64,000 nt of DNA from Paenibacillus sp. (GTDB lineage: Bacteria; Bacillota; Bacilli; Paenibacillales; Paenibacillaceae), in assembly GCA_031254035.1 (NCBI GenBank), contig JAIRVF010000033.1, forward strand, positions 171,066-235,065, read 5' to 3'. Position numbers and translations under genes: made by a program. This document shows positions 43,231 through 52,246 of this stretch, in pieces (within the stretch, counting starts at the first letter, position 1; the number at the start of each line of letters is the position of its first letter). The notes below the pieces were generated by a model. The model saw only the letters and a list, made by a program, of their open reading frames with translations. It did no database searches and was not told the origin of the DNA.

Positions 43231-44979
43231 ATGCTGCTCGAGGCTTTATACCATGTTCCCCGTGACAAGTGGGCTTATGCTTATGATTCGCGAACCGTCC
43301 ACCTGCGTATACGCACCAAGAAAAATGACGTCAATTCCGTGGTAGCCATGACCGGCGACAAATACGACTGGAACTCGACTTATTATGAAATTACGATGGA
43401 CAAAGCAGCATCCGATGATATGTTTGATTACTGGGAAGCCTCGGTCTTGCCAAAATATAAGCGTTTATCCTATGCGTTCCGCATCACGGCGGGATCGGAA
43501 ACGATCTATATGCTGGACAGCGGAATTTATCGTTCTTGTCCCGCTCCTGTAGCCGGGTATTACGAATTCCCTTATATACACGAAATCGATGTCATCAGAG
43601 TTCCGGATTGGGCAAAGGATGCGGTTTTTTATCAGATTAAACCTGAACGATTCGCCAACGGCGATCCCGGTAATGACCCCGAAGGTACCGAGCCATGGGG
43701 CGGCCAACCTAAAATGGACAACTTCTTTGGAGGTGATTTAAAGGGAGTCTTGGATCATTTAGATTATCTGATTGATCTTGGTATTAATGCAATATACTTC
43801 ACCCCTATATTTACGGCGCCATCCAACCATAAATACGACATCGTCGATTACAAGCAGGTCGATCCCCATTTGGGAACTAACACACTTTTAAAAGAGCTGG
43901 TTGAAACCTGTCACGGGAAAGGCATACGTGTTATGCTTGACGCCGTATTCAACCACTGCAGCGAGCTATTCCCCCAGTTTCAGGATGTGTTAAAGAACGG
44001 AGAAAAATCGAAATATAAGGATTGGTTTCACATCAATCAGTTTCCTGCCCGTGTGGAAAAAGGCATTGCTACCTACGATACATTCGGCTTTTATGGCAAC
44101 ATGCCGAAATTCAATACAGCCAATCCGGAAGTAAGGAAATACCTGCTGGATGTCGCAGAATACTGGATTAAGGAGATTCAGCTGGATGGCTGGCGTCTAG
44201 ACGTTGCCAATGAGGTAGATCATCACTTCTGGCGCAACTTCCGCCATGTAGTCAAAATAGCGAATCCAGAAGCTTATATCGTCGGCGAGGTATGGAGCGA
44301 TTCGCTTTCATGGCTTTCTGGCGATCAATTCGATTCAGTCATGAATTACCCTTTTGCTGACAAGGTGCTTGAGTTTTTCAACGGCGGCATGGACGGCGGC
44401 ACTTTCTCAGACCGTATGAGCTCACTTCTTATGCGCTACCCTCAACAGACGAATGAAGTTGTATTTAACATGCTTTGCAGTCATGACACTCCCCGGCTAT
44501 TGACCCGGGTTGGAGGCGATAAACGCAAGCTAAAACTCGCTGTCGTTTTCCTCTTTACGTACATGGGGACACCCTGTATTTTCTACGGCGATGAGGTTGG
44601 TATTGCCGGTGGCGGCGATCCCGATTGCCGTAAATGCATGATATGGGATCCGGCCAAGCAGGATCGTGAGTTGTATGATTTCTATAAAATCATGATTCAT
44701 TTGCGCAAAACACATAAGGCGTTGCGGCAGGGCAGATTTCGTTTCCTAAAAGCCGATCCGGGCAATTCATCCATTATTTATGAACGTGCAGATGCCTCTA
44801 TTCACTTTACGATTTGGATGAATAATACGGGGCAAAAGCAGACCCTTTCCCACCCGATGGTAACAAACGATTGGTGCGATGCTTTAACCAAGGAGAAGGT
44901 CCCACCCGTTAACGGCATTATGAACATAACCCTTGATCCATTCGGATACAGGATTTTGTACCGAAATATCACCCAATAG
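43231..44979 (+). CDS. GH13 neopullulanase/cyclomaltodextrinase-type alpha-glucan hydrolase
   Basis: 582 residues, no signal peptide. An N-terminal CBM34-like domain (about 1-122) is followed by the GH13 barrel: YQIKPERFANGDPGND, the calcium-free DAVFNH (237-242), nucleophile Asp324 in DGWRLDVANEVD, acid/base Glu353 in VGEVWSD, and Asp419 in LCSHDTPR. The GDLKGVLDHLDYL region and the length fit GH13_20 enzymes, which cut cyclodextrins, pullulan and linear maltodextrins inside the cell. The SD (TGGAGG) lies before ATG 43231. The neighbouring glg genes make it part of an alpha-glucan gene cluster. Confidence 0.88.
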   Translation: MLLEALYHVPRDKWAYAYDSRTVHLRIRTKKNDVNSVVAMTGDKYDWNSTYYEITMDKAASDDMFDYWEASVLPKYKRLSYAFRITAGSETIYMLDSGIYRSCPAPVAGYYEFPYIHEIDVIRVPDWAKDAVFYQIKPERFANGDPGNDPEGTEPWGGQPKMDNFFGGDLKGVLDHLDYLIDLGINAIYFTPIFTAPSNHKYDIVDYKQVDPHLGTNTLLKELVETCHGKGIRVMLDAVFNHCSELFPQFQDVLKNGEKSKYKDWFHINQFPARVEKGIATYDTFGFYGNMPKFNTANPEVRKYLLDVAEYWIKEIQLDGWRLDVANEVDHHFWRNFRHVVKIANPEAYIVGEVWSDSLSWLSGDQFDSVMNYPFADKVLEFFNGGMDGGTFSDRMSSLLMRYPQQTNEVVFNMLCSHDTPRLLTRVGGDKRKLKLAVVFLFTYMGTPCIFYGDEVGIAGGGDPDCRKCMIWDPAKQDRELYDFYKIMIHLRKTHKALRQGRFRFLKADPGNSSIIYERADASIHFTIWMNNTGQKQTLSHPMVTNDWCDALTKEKVPPVNGIMNITLDPFGYRILYRNITQ

Positions 44980-44995
44980 GCGCGATCAAGAAAAT
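44978..44995 (+). repeat. Single end of the GGCGCGATCAAGAAAAT repeat
   Basis: GGCGCGATCAAGAAAAT overlaps the stop codon of the GH13 gene and matches the ends of the elements at 35343 and 50070. No partner end was found here. Confidence 0.6.
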
Positions 44996-45021
44996 GGATG
45001 CTCGCCTAACTGATTTCATGA

Positions 45022-45072
45022 TAAGAGCACTCCGAGCCTCTTCAAGGAATTCTGGAATGCTCTTTTGTTTTC
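45022..45072. terminator. Terminator between the GH13 gene and glgA
   Basis: AAGAGCACTCC pairs with GGAATGCTCTT (one mismatch) around a longer loop; the plus strand continues TTGTTTTCTTTTT. Confidence 0.7.
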
Positions 45073-45084
45073 TTTTTAACCGCC

Positions 45085-46521
45085 TTAGACTTCATCTGCA
45101 ATACGGTGGTAAATATCCATATACTTGCTCGCAGAAATATTCCAGCTATAATCCCCGTCGATTGCATTTTTAACGATCTTGTTCCAATGCTCCGGCTGGC
45201 GATAGAACGAAATGGCGCGCCGAATGGTATGCATCATGTCATGAGCATTCATATTCGTAAAGCTAAAGCCGTTCCCTTCTCCTGTGAACTCGTTATAGGC
45301 ATGGACAGTGTCATTTAATCCACCCGTTTCCCTGACAACGGGGATACTGCCATATCTTAAAGCAAGCAGTTGACTGATCCCACAAGGCTCGAAATTCGAG
45401 GGCATCAAAAATATGTCGCTAGAAGCATAGATTTTCCGTGATAGCGCTTCGGAGAATGTGATTCGGGCAGACATTTTTTGCGGATGGCGCTGCTCGGCTT
45501 CCATAAACCAGTGTTCATATTTCCCGTCGCCTGTTCCGAGAATGACAAACTGCATATCGTCAAACGTCAACATCTCGTCCAGAACTCTTAGAACGAGATC
45601 AAGCCCCTTGGAATCTACCATGCGGGTAACCATTGCAATCATCGGCACATCGCACGACACTGGCAAATGAAGTTCTTCCTGCAAGTGCATCTTATTTTTT
45701 CTCTTTTTGGCGATGCTCGAGCGGTATTGAATGGCAATATGCTGGTCGGTTGCCGGATTATAGCTGTTCATATCGATTCCATTCACAATCCCGCTCAACT
45801 TAGGTCCAAGTGAACGAAGCACCCCATTCAGACCGTAACCAAAATGGTCGGTTTGGATTTCCCGCGCATACGTTGGACTAACGGTTGTAACATGATCCGA
45901 ATAGATGATTCCGCCTTTCATGTAATTGATTTCCCCGTAAAACTCCAGCCCATCCATCGTGAAATATCGATCATCCAGTTCAAGAAGTTCGCCCAGAACT
46001 TCGTAAGGGAATATGCCTTGATACAGCAAGTTATGGATCGTTAGCACCGTTCGGATGTCGCGGTAAAAAGGATCATGCCGGTAATGAGCATGCAAAAGTA
46101 CCGGTATAAGCCCAGTATGCCAATCATGGCAATGAATAACGTCAGGCTGGAAGTCGACCGTTTTTAACAACTGAGGAACTGCTCGGTTCAAAAAAGCAAA
46201 ACGTTCCCCATCATCCGTATAGCCATATACCGAGTCACGTCCAAAGTAGTATTCGTTATCCACGAAATAGTATATAACTTGTTCATGCACCAGCTTTTCG
46301 ATTCCGCAGTATTGGTTACGCCAGCCTACCGGTACATACAATTCCCCGACATGCTCCATTTGCCTGCGGAAATGATCCGGAATGCCGCGGTAATTCGGTA
46401 AAACAACACGGATTTGGGCCCCACTGCTCTGTAGAGCCCGGGGCAAAGCACCGATTACATCGGCGAGTCCCCCGGTTTTAATGAATGGCACAGCCTCTGC
46501 GGCGGCAAATAGTACCTTCAT
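45085..46521 (-). CDS. glgA: Glycogen synthase GlgA
   Basis: 478 residues, GT5. The KTGGLADV motif (residues 16-23) for ADP-glucose is at the N terminus, and PSNFEPCGISQLLALRYGSIPVVRETGGLNDTV near the C terminus is the GT-B donor site. It elongates alpha-1,4-glucan from ADP-glucose. Its ATG overlaps the glgB stop by four bases, so the two are coupled. Confidence 0.95.
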   Translation of the reverse strand: MKVLFAAAEAVPFIKTGGLADVIGALPRALQSSGAQIRVVLPNYRGIPDHFRRQMEHVGELYVPVGWRNQYCGIEKLVHEQVIYYFVDNEYYFGRDSVYGYTDDGERFAFLNRAVPQLLKTVDFQPDVIHCHDWHTGLIPVLLHAHYRHDPFYRDIRTVLTIHNLLYQGIFPYEVLGELLELDDRYFTMDGLEFYGEINYMKGGIIYSDHVTTVSPTYAREIQTDHFGYGLNGVLRSLGPKLSGIVNGIDMNSYNPATDQHIAIQYRSSIAKKRKNKMHLQEELHLPVSCDVPMIAMVTRMVDSKGLDLVLRVLDEMLTFDDMQFVILGTGDGKYEHWFMEAEQRHPQKMSARITFSEALSRKIYASSDIFLMPSNFEPCGISQLLALRYGSIPVVRETGGLNDTVHAYNEFTGEGNGFSFTNMNAHDMMHTIRRAISFYRQPEHWNKIVKNAIDGDYSWNISASKYMDIYHRIADEV

Positions 46522-48572
46522 GTTTCATCACCTCCTTTATCCGCCTGATTCTGTTTGGATGTTACACCTGCCACCTTCGCGGTTTCCCTATTGCTGGAGC
46601 GCCGTACCGATGGTTTGGAAGTCTTTTTGCTTTGGGACGGATCAAGCGCGGTTACGCCCTTCTTGTTTGCCGCTTCCCGCTTCAAAACGATAAAGCTTAG
46701 CGGCGGCAGTGTAAGTTCAAGGCTGTTCAGCTGATCATGCCAAGGAATTTTTTTCGTCCGGATCGGTTCTTTAACGGAAGAACCCTGTCCTCCATACTTT
46801 TCAGCTTCGCTTTGAAATAGAGGAGCATAGCTGCCTGCCCGCGGGACGCCAATGCGGTAATGTATTCGTTCAACCGGCAGGAAGTTTATTAAAATAACCA
46901 GCGCATCGCTCGCTTTTTTCCCTTTTCTAAGATAGGAAATGACGCTTTGCATCGAATCATGCGGACTAATCCATTGATACCCTGACTGTTCATGATCCAG
47001 CTCCCACAGCGCTTTTTCCTCCAGGTACAATCGGTTCAGATCTGCTGTATAAGTCTGCATTTTACGATGATTTTCATATTCCAGCAGCATCCAATCCAGT
47101 TCGTACTGGTCACGCCACTCGATGAACTGGCCAAATTCACCGCCCATAAAAAGCAGCTTCTTACCCGGATGCGTCATCTGGTATCCAAGCAGAATGCGGA
47201 GCCCCGCAAATTGCTGCTCATAATCGCCGGGCATTTTGCCAATCAAGGATCTCTTCCCATGCACGACCTCGTCATGACTCAACGGGAGCGCATGATTATT
47301 CGAATACGCATAAGTGAACGGGAATGTGAGAAGGTTATGTTTCGCCGGTCTTTGGGCATATGGGACCACGACATAATCCAGCGTGTCGTTCATCCATCCC
47401 ATATTCCATTTGTAATTAAACCCAAGCCCTTCCTCATCCGCAAAAGAAGTGACGCCAGGCCATGCGCTGGACTCTTCCGCCATCATCAGGGTGTATGGAA
47501 AGTATTGAAACACGGCTGTATTCAGCTGCCGCAAAAATTCGATTGCTTCCAGATTTTCCACACCTCCTTGCTCATTTACAAGGTACTCCCCTTCTTTTTT
47601 CTCAAAATCCAAACGCAGCATGCTGGTTACGGCATCTACACGCAGACCATCGACATGAAACATCTCCAGCCAAAAAAGAGCATTTGAAATGAGGAACGAA
47701 CGCACTTCGGGTTTGCCGTAATCAAAGCTGAGCGTCCCCCAGCCTGGTTTTTCCGCTTTTAAAGAATCCGCATATTCGAATAAAGGAGTTCCATCAAACA
47801 TCCTCAGGCCATGCGCATCCTTCGTAAAATGAGCCGGAACCCAGTCCAAAATGACTCCAATCTCCGCCTGATGGCATGTATCAATAAGATACATAAAATC
47901 CTGCGGCGAACCGAAACGGCTAGTTACGGCATAATACCCTGTACATTGATATCCCCATGATAAATCATATGGATGCTCGGCAAGCGGCATAAATTCAACA
48001 TGGGTGTAATTCATTTTTTTTAAATATGGGATAAGCAGTCCGGCAATCTCCCGGAATGAATAATACGATCCATCTTCCTTTCGCCGCCAGGTCCCGAGAT
48101 GGACTTCGTAAATATTGACTGGTTTGCCGTAAAGATCCTTCTTTTTCCGGCGCCATAAGGAATCCCGCCAGTCATAGCCGTTCAAATCGGCTACAATCGA
48201 AGCCGTTGCGGGACGAATCTCCGCTGCGAATGCATAAGGATCGGCCTTCAAAAAACGTTCCTCATTTGGACCCTTGATATCGTATTTGTAAAAAGTACCT
48301 GTCGTTATGTCGGGAAAAAAGCGAGTCCAAACGCCCGAATCGGGTATCTTATGTAATGAATCCCGAGCTCCGTTCCAACCGTTAAAATCGGAGGCTAAGC
48401 CGACATGACGGGCATTCGGAGCCCATACCGTAAACCGGACGCCTTCCAAACCGTCTTCCACAGCAGGATGAGCGCCCAAGATTCTGTAACTGTGGCAGGA
48501 GGTCCCTTCGTGAAACAAATAGATATCTTCGTCTGTAGACGGCAGTCCGGGTAGTGCTATTGATTTTGCCAA
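46518..48572 (-). CDS. glgB: 1,4-alpha-glucan branching enzyme GlgB
   Basis: About 684 residues. CBM48 (about 40-125), GH13 barrel with nucleophile Asp in DGLRVDAV, Glu in MAEESSAWPG and Asp in LSHDEVVHG, and the C-terminal beta domain (about 580-640). After residue 640 a basic, Ser/Lys-rich tail of about 47 residues follows, which most GlgB proteins lack. The start is probably TTG 48572 (MAKSIALPG), which has AGGTGAT upstream; a GTG nine bases earlier is the alternative. First gene of glgB-glgA, divergent from glgC. Confidence 0.92.
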   Translation of the reverse strand: MAKSIALPGLPSTDEDIYLFHEGTSCHSYRILGAHPAVEDGLEGVRFTVWAPNARHVGLASDFNGWNGARDSLHKIPDSGVWTRFFPDITTGTFYKYDIKGPNEERFLKADPYAFAAEIRPATASIVADLNGYDWRDSLWRRKKKDLYGKPVNIYEVHLGTWRRKEDGSYYSFREIAGLLIPYLKKMNYTHVEFMPLAEHPYDLSWGYQCTGYYAVTSRFGSPQDFMYLIDTCHQAEIGVILDWVPAHFTKDAHGLRMFDGTPLFEYADSLKAEKPGWGTLSFDYGKPEVRSFLISNALFWLEMFHVDGLRVDAVTSMLRLDFEKKEGEYLVNEQGGVENLEAIEFLRQLNTAVFQYFPYTLMMAEESSAWPGVTSFADEEGLGFNYKWNMGWMNDTLDYVVVPYAQRPAKHNLLTFPFTYAYSNNHALPLSHDEVVHGKRSLIGKMPGDYEQQFAGLRILLGYQMTHPGKKLLFMGGEFGQFIEWRDQYELDWMLLEYENHRKMQTYTADLNRLYLEEKALWELDHEQSGYQWISPHDSMQSVISYLRKGKKASDALVILINFLPVERIHYRIGVPRAGSYAPLFQSEAEKYGGQGSSVKEPIRTKKIPWHDQLNSLELTLPPLSFIVLKREAANKKGVTALDPSQSKKTSKPSVRRSSNRETAKVAGVTSKQNQADKGGDET

Positions 48573-48581
48573 AAAGATCAC

Positions 48582-48765
48582 CTACTTCATGAATTTATTG
48601 ACCTAAACCAATACCCATTCTAGCCAAGATTAACTTGAAAATGACTTTTGAAAAATAATGTTGTAATTTTTCAAGTTTTTTTCAATATAATCGTTTCAGA
48701 TGGGCGGTGCCCCGCTGATGTAGGACTAACTTGACATTTTTCACTATTTCCGGGAGGGAAACAAC
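48582..48765. promoter_or_regulatory. Divergent glgB/glgC promoter region
   Basis: A TATAAT near 48691 with TTGTAA 19 bases upstream is a candidate glgC promoter, overlapping an inverted repeat (CTTGAAAA / TTTTCAAG, about 48635-48680). The assignment is tentative. Confidence 0.4.
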
Positions 48766-49980
48766 TTGAAGAAGAAAGATTGCATCGCCATGTTGCTTGC
48801 CGGCGGCGAAGGCCGCAGACTTGCACCTTTGACATCCAAGCAGGCAAAACCTGCCGTGCCATTCGGCGGCCATTACCGCATCATCGATTTTCCTCTCAGC
48901 AACTGCGTAAATTCAGGCATTGATACCGTCGGTGTCCTTACGCAATACGAGGCTGAATCGCTCCATGCACATATCGGAGAAGGTGAGCCATGGGGTCTGG
49001 AGCGCAGCGGTGAGGACGGTATCACCATTTTGCCTTCGTGCAACACGGACTCCGCGAAATATTTAGGAACGGCCGATGCAATTTACAAAAACATCGAATA
49101 CATTGATCGTCAACAGCCCGAACATGTTCTTGTTCTTTCGGGTGATCATATTTACCACATGGATTACAATAAAATGCTTCTTTTTCATAAGCTGCAAGGA
49201 TCCCAAGCCACGATTTCCGTCATGGAGGTTCCCTGGGAAGAGGCGAGCCGTTTTGGTGTCATGAGTGTGGATGAAAAGCAGCGCATCTCCGAATTTGCCG
49301 AGAAGCCGGCCGAGCCGGAAAGTAATCTTGCTTCCATGGGCATTTACTTATTTAAATGGGAATACCTGCGACGTCATCTACTGGAAGATGCCTCCAATGA
49401 ATTTTCCAGCCATGATTTCGGTAAAGACTTGATCCCTAAAATGCTTGAAGAACAAAACCATTTATTCGCCTACCGCTTCGATGGATACTGGAAAGATGTC
49501 GGTACGGTCAATAGCTTGTGGGAAGCACATATGGATCTGCTTAACAATGATAAAGGCTGGAAATTTCTTAATAGTAAGTGGCCAATGTACACCCGCTCAT
49601 GGCACACTAAATTCAATGCACAAAAAACAAGTCAGACACCAAACTGCCTGATTTCCGAAACCAGTACCATCGACGGTACGACTCATCAATCCGTTGTTTT
49701 TTGCGGCGTTGAAATCGGAAAATATTCGGAAATCAAAGACAGCATCGTGATGCCTAATGTGAAAATCGGCAGAAATGTGCTCATTGAACGAGCCATTATC
49801 GGTGAAGGTGCGATTATTAAAGACGGCACGATCATTAAAGGTTCCGCCGATGAAATTGTGGTGGTTGGTCCATACGAAACCGTATATCCAAAACCTACTA
49901 TCCGTACCCAGCCTTCCCGCTTGCTTCAAGAAGTATACGAAAAAACTGGCCGCCTTCGTGCTGAGGGCTTATCCTCATAA
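48766..49980 (+). CDS. glgC: Glucose-1-phosphate adenylyltransferase GlgC
   Basis: 404 residues from TTG 48766 (GGGAGGG upstream). The nucleotidyltransferase signature [24 protein letters not shown] (residues 12-35), GDHIYHMDY (125-133), FAEKP and the C-terminal left-handed beta-helix hexapeptides ([19 protein letters not shown]) are clear. It makes ADP-glucose for GlgA. Bacillus often uses a GlgC-GlgD pair, but no glgD or glgP is in the window. Confidence 0.95.
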   Translation: MKKKDCIAMLLAGGEGRRLAPLTSKQAKPAVPFGGHYRIIDFPLSNCVNSGIDTVGVLTQYEAESLHAHIGEGEPWGLERSGEDGITILPSCNTDSAKYLGTADAIYKNIEYIDRQQPEHVLVLSGDHIYHMDYNKMLLFHKLQGSQATISVMEVPWEEASRFGVMSVDEKQRISEFAEKPAEPESNLASMGIYLFKWEYLRRHLLEDASNEFSSHDFGKDLIPKMLEEQNHLFAYRFDGYWKDVGTVNSLWEAHMDLLNNDKGWKFLNSKWPMYTRSWHTKFNAQKTSQTPNCLISETSTIDGTTHQSVVFCGVEIGKYSEIKDSIVMPNVKIGRNVLIERAIIGEGAIIKDGTIIKGSADEIVVVGPYETVYPKPTIRTQPSRLLQEVYEKTGRLRAEGLSS

Positions 49981-50015
49981 TATTGATATTCGTCACGCAA
50001 TATGCTGAATAGTAC

Positions 50016-50056
50016 AAAAAGAGCGAAAACCGCTTTTGCGGCTTTCGCTCTTTTAA
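50016..50056. terminator. Terminator of glgC
   Basis: AAAAGAGCGAAAACCGC pairs with GCGGCTTTCGCTCTTTT around a short loop. Confidence 0.88.
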
Positions 50057-50069
50057 TTAGTCTAACTAT

Positions 50070-50111
50070 GCGTGATCAAGAAAATAACAGCTATTTTTTT
50101 GATCGCGCCTT
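50070..50111. repeat. Inverted GGCGCGATCAA repeat pair, hairpin after the kinase gene
   Basis: GCGTGATCAAGAAAATA and TATTTTTTTGATCGCGC form a long imperfect stem; the right half read on the minus strand is GGCGCGATCAAAAAAATA, the same family as at 35343 and 44978. It also sits where a terminator for the minus-strand kinase operon would be. Confidence 0.65.
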
Positions 50112-50117
50112 ATCAAC

Positions 50118-51551
50118 TTATACCTCTTCAGAGGGTTGCGGCATTTCCAGTGGCGCAGTTGGATCTTCCAGCAATCTTGGCAACCTGACGACAATCGTGG
50201 TTCCTACTCCCAACTCGCTTTGGATCAGCAGAATACCGTGATGCAGTTCAACAAGCTGCTGTGAAATGGCCAAACCAAGCCCAGTGCCCCCATTCAGAGG
50301 ATCAACCTGGAAGAAGCGGTCCTTGACCTTGACCAAATGATCCTCACTGATGCCAATTCCTGTATCATGCACCTGTACTACAACATTATTCCCTTCAAAG
50401 GAAACAAGCAAATCAATCGCCGAATTTTCATGTGAAAACTTGATCGCATTGTCTACAAGATTAAGAAAAACCTGCTTGAGTCGATTGGCGTCCCCCTCCA
50501 CGAGGGGATTGTCGACCGAGTCTAAGCGGAGCTCGATGGACCTTTTCTCTGCTTTGGTCCACAGGTTCAACATAATTTCCTGCAGCAATTCCTTCAGGTC
50601 CACTCGTCCGAACGCAACTCTCATCTCGTTTTGCTGCAGCTTGGAGAAGTCAAGAATTTCTTCAACCAAGCCAATCAGTCGGTCCGTTTCCTTGGTGATG
50701 ATCTCCATCCCGATTTTCGTTTCTTCCGGATCATATCCGCCCGAATTGATTGTCTCACTCCAGCCCTTGATGCTAGTGAGCGGGGTCCGTAGTTCATGTG
50801 AAATCGAAGAAACAAAATCATCTTTCACCTGATTGCTGCGCACAATTTCCTGTGCCATATAATTAAGCGTTGACGCTAGTTCGCCCATTTCATATTTGTA
50901 ATTGCCCTTAACCCTGACATTAAATCTCCCTTGAGCCATCTGTGCAGAAACCGCCGTGATGTTATTCAGCGGCTTCACGATCGAATTCGCTAAACCAAGA
51001 CTAAATGCAAGCACAAGCGCAAGCACTGCGGCAGCTACAGCTGTCGCAAGGAGCGTCACGTTCAGCAGTTTTTCGTTTACCCTTACAAGCGAAGTGACGT
51101 ATCTAACAATATACGCATCCTGTCCGTTGGTTCGCTCCATTTTGGAAACGGCCATAACATCCTCACCCGTGTTCGCCTGGCGACCAACCCAGCGGCCTAT
51201 GTTGCCCGACTGAGCCTGGGAGATATCGCTTGTCTTGATGGATACTTCAGGGCGAAACTCCGACGAGGTAATCAGCACATCACCCTGCACATTAAGAATC
51301 TGCAGTTCGGTGTAATTTAATTTATAGTTCGCCAGCAAATTGCCAAGATCATTCCTGCCATCACCAGAGGTGGTGATGAATTTCTGATAATCTTCCATCT
51401 GTCTGATGTGCTGCGTGATATGGCTGTATATGCTCTCATAATAATAACTTCGTATTGCCAGCAAAAAAATGACTTCGGCCAACAGCAAAGTCGAAAACAC
51501 CACAATAAAGTAGTGCATGACAATCTGTCGGCGAATGCCCTTCTTGATCAT
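50118..51551 (-). CDS. Sensor histidine kinase
   Basis: 477 residues from ATG 51551, which overlaps the response regulator stop (ATGA). Two transmembrane helices (about 13-33 and 163-185) flank an extracytoplasmic sensor domain, followed by HAMP, HisKA with the H-box SSISHELRTPLTS (about residue 250), and HATPase_c with NLVDNAIKFS, DTGIGIS and GGTGLGLAI. The signal is unknown. It works with the OmpR-type regulator encoded just upstream. Confidence 0.92.
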   Translation of the reverse strand: MIKKGIRRQIVMHYFIVVFSTLLLAEVIFLLAIRSYYYESIYSHITQHIRQMEDYQKFITTSGDGRNDLGNLLANYKLNYTELQILNVQGDVLITSSEFRPEVSIKTSDISQAQSGNIGRWVGRQANTGEDVMAVSKMERTNGQDAYIVRYVTSLVRVNEKLLNVTLLATAVAAAVLALVLAFSLGLANSIVKPLNNITAVSAQMAQGRFNVRVKGNYKYEMGELASTLNYMAQEIVRSNQVKDDFVSSISHELRTPLTSIKGWSETINSGGYDPEETKIGMEIITKETDRLIGLVEEILDFSKLQQNEMRVAFGRVDLKELLQEIMLNLWTKAEKRSIELRLDSVDNPLVEGDANRLKQVFLNLVDNAIKFSHENSAIDLLVSFEGNNVVVQVHDTGIGISEDHLVKVKDRFFQVDPLNGGTGLGLAISQQLVELHHGILLIQSELGVGTTIVVRLPRLLEDPTAPLEMPQPSEEV

Positions 51552-52246
51552 TGTCCCTGACCCTTCCATTTATACCCGTGTCCCCATACGGTCTGAAGGA
51601 ACTCGGGCTCGGAAGGGTTATCCTCAATCTTCTGGCGGAGACGGCGTATATTCACGTCAACGATCTTCGGGTCTCCCATATACTCCTTGCCCCATACGTG
51701 ATCCAGCAGAACATCCCGGCTGAGTGGGGTATTTTCTTTTTCGAGAAAAAATTGTACTAGTGAAAACTCCGTAGGTGTAAGTTCAATGCTATGTCCATTT
51801 TTTCTAAACTGTTTGGAAATCAAATCAAGACTAAATGGTCCGGATTGGAAACTAACCTTCGCGGATGTCTCACGGTGAATATTCACTCGGCGTAGAAGAG
51901 ATTGAATCCGTGCGATCAGCTCAGTCGGACTGAACGGCTTGCTCACATGATCGTCAGCCCCTACCGACAATGCATAAACTTTATCTTGCTCCTGCACTTT
52001 CGCGGTCAAGAAAATGATACCCAGACGTTGGTTCGTTTCGCGTATACGTCTGCACACTTCGAAACCGTCAATTCCCGGCACCATCACATCCAGGAGAGCG
52101 ATATCGATATCTGGTGTACTCAGCAGAATATCGAGCGCTTCATTGCCGTTGGATGCTTCCAGTACTTCAAAGCCATTGCGCTTCAAATTGATAACGGTAA
52201 AACTACGGATGGAATCTTCGTCTTCCAAAATTAACACTTTACTCAC
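51548..52246 (-). CDS. OmpR-family response regulator
   Basis: 232 residues. Receiver with acidic EDED (8-11), phosphoacceptor Asp53 (ALLDVMVPG), Thr83 region and Lys105 (SKPFSPTELIAR), then a winged-helix DNA-binding domain (LTPTEFSLVQFFLE, HVWGKEYMGDPKIVDVNIRRLR). The start is GTG 52246, with AAGGAC upstream. It overlaps the lipoprotein gene by eight bases and the kinase by four. Confidence 0.95.
   Translation of the reverse strand: MSKVLILEDEDSIRSFTVINLKRNGFEVLEASNGNEALDILLSTPDIDIALLDVMVPGIDGFEVCRRIRETNQRLGIIFLTAKVQEQDKVYALSVGADDHVSKPFSPTELIARIQSLLRRVNIHRETSAKVSFQSGPFSLDLISKQFRKNGHSIELTPTEFSLVQFFLEKENTPLSRDVLLDHVWGKEYMGDPKIVDVNIRRLRQKIEDNPSEPEFLQTVWGHGYKWKGQGQ

Noticed and set aside
46992-47687. 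230-residue plus-strand frame inside glgB
   Set aside because: It is antisense to the well-conserved GH13 core and has no ribosome site or family similarity.
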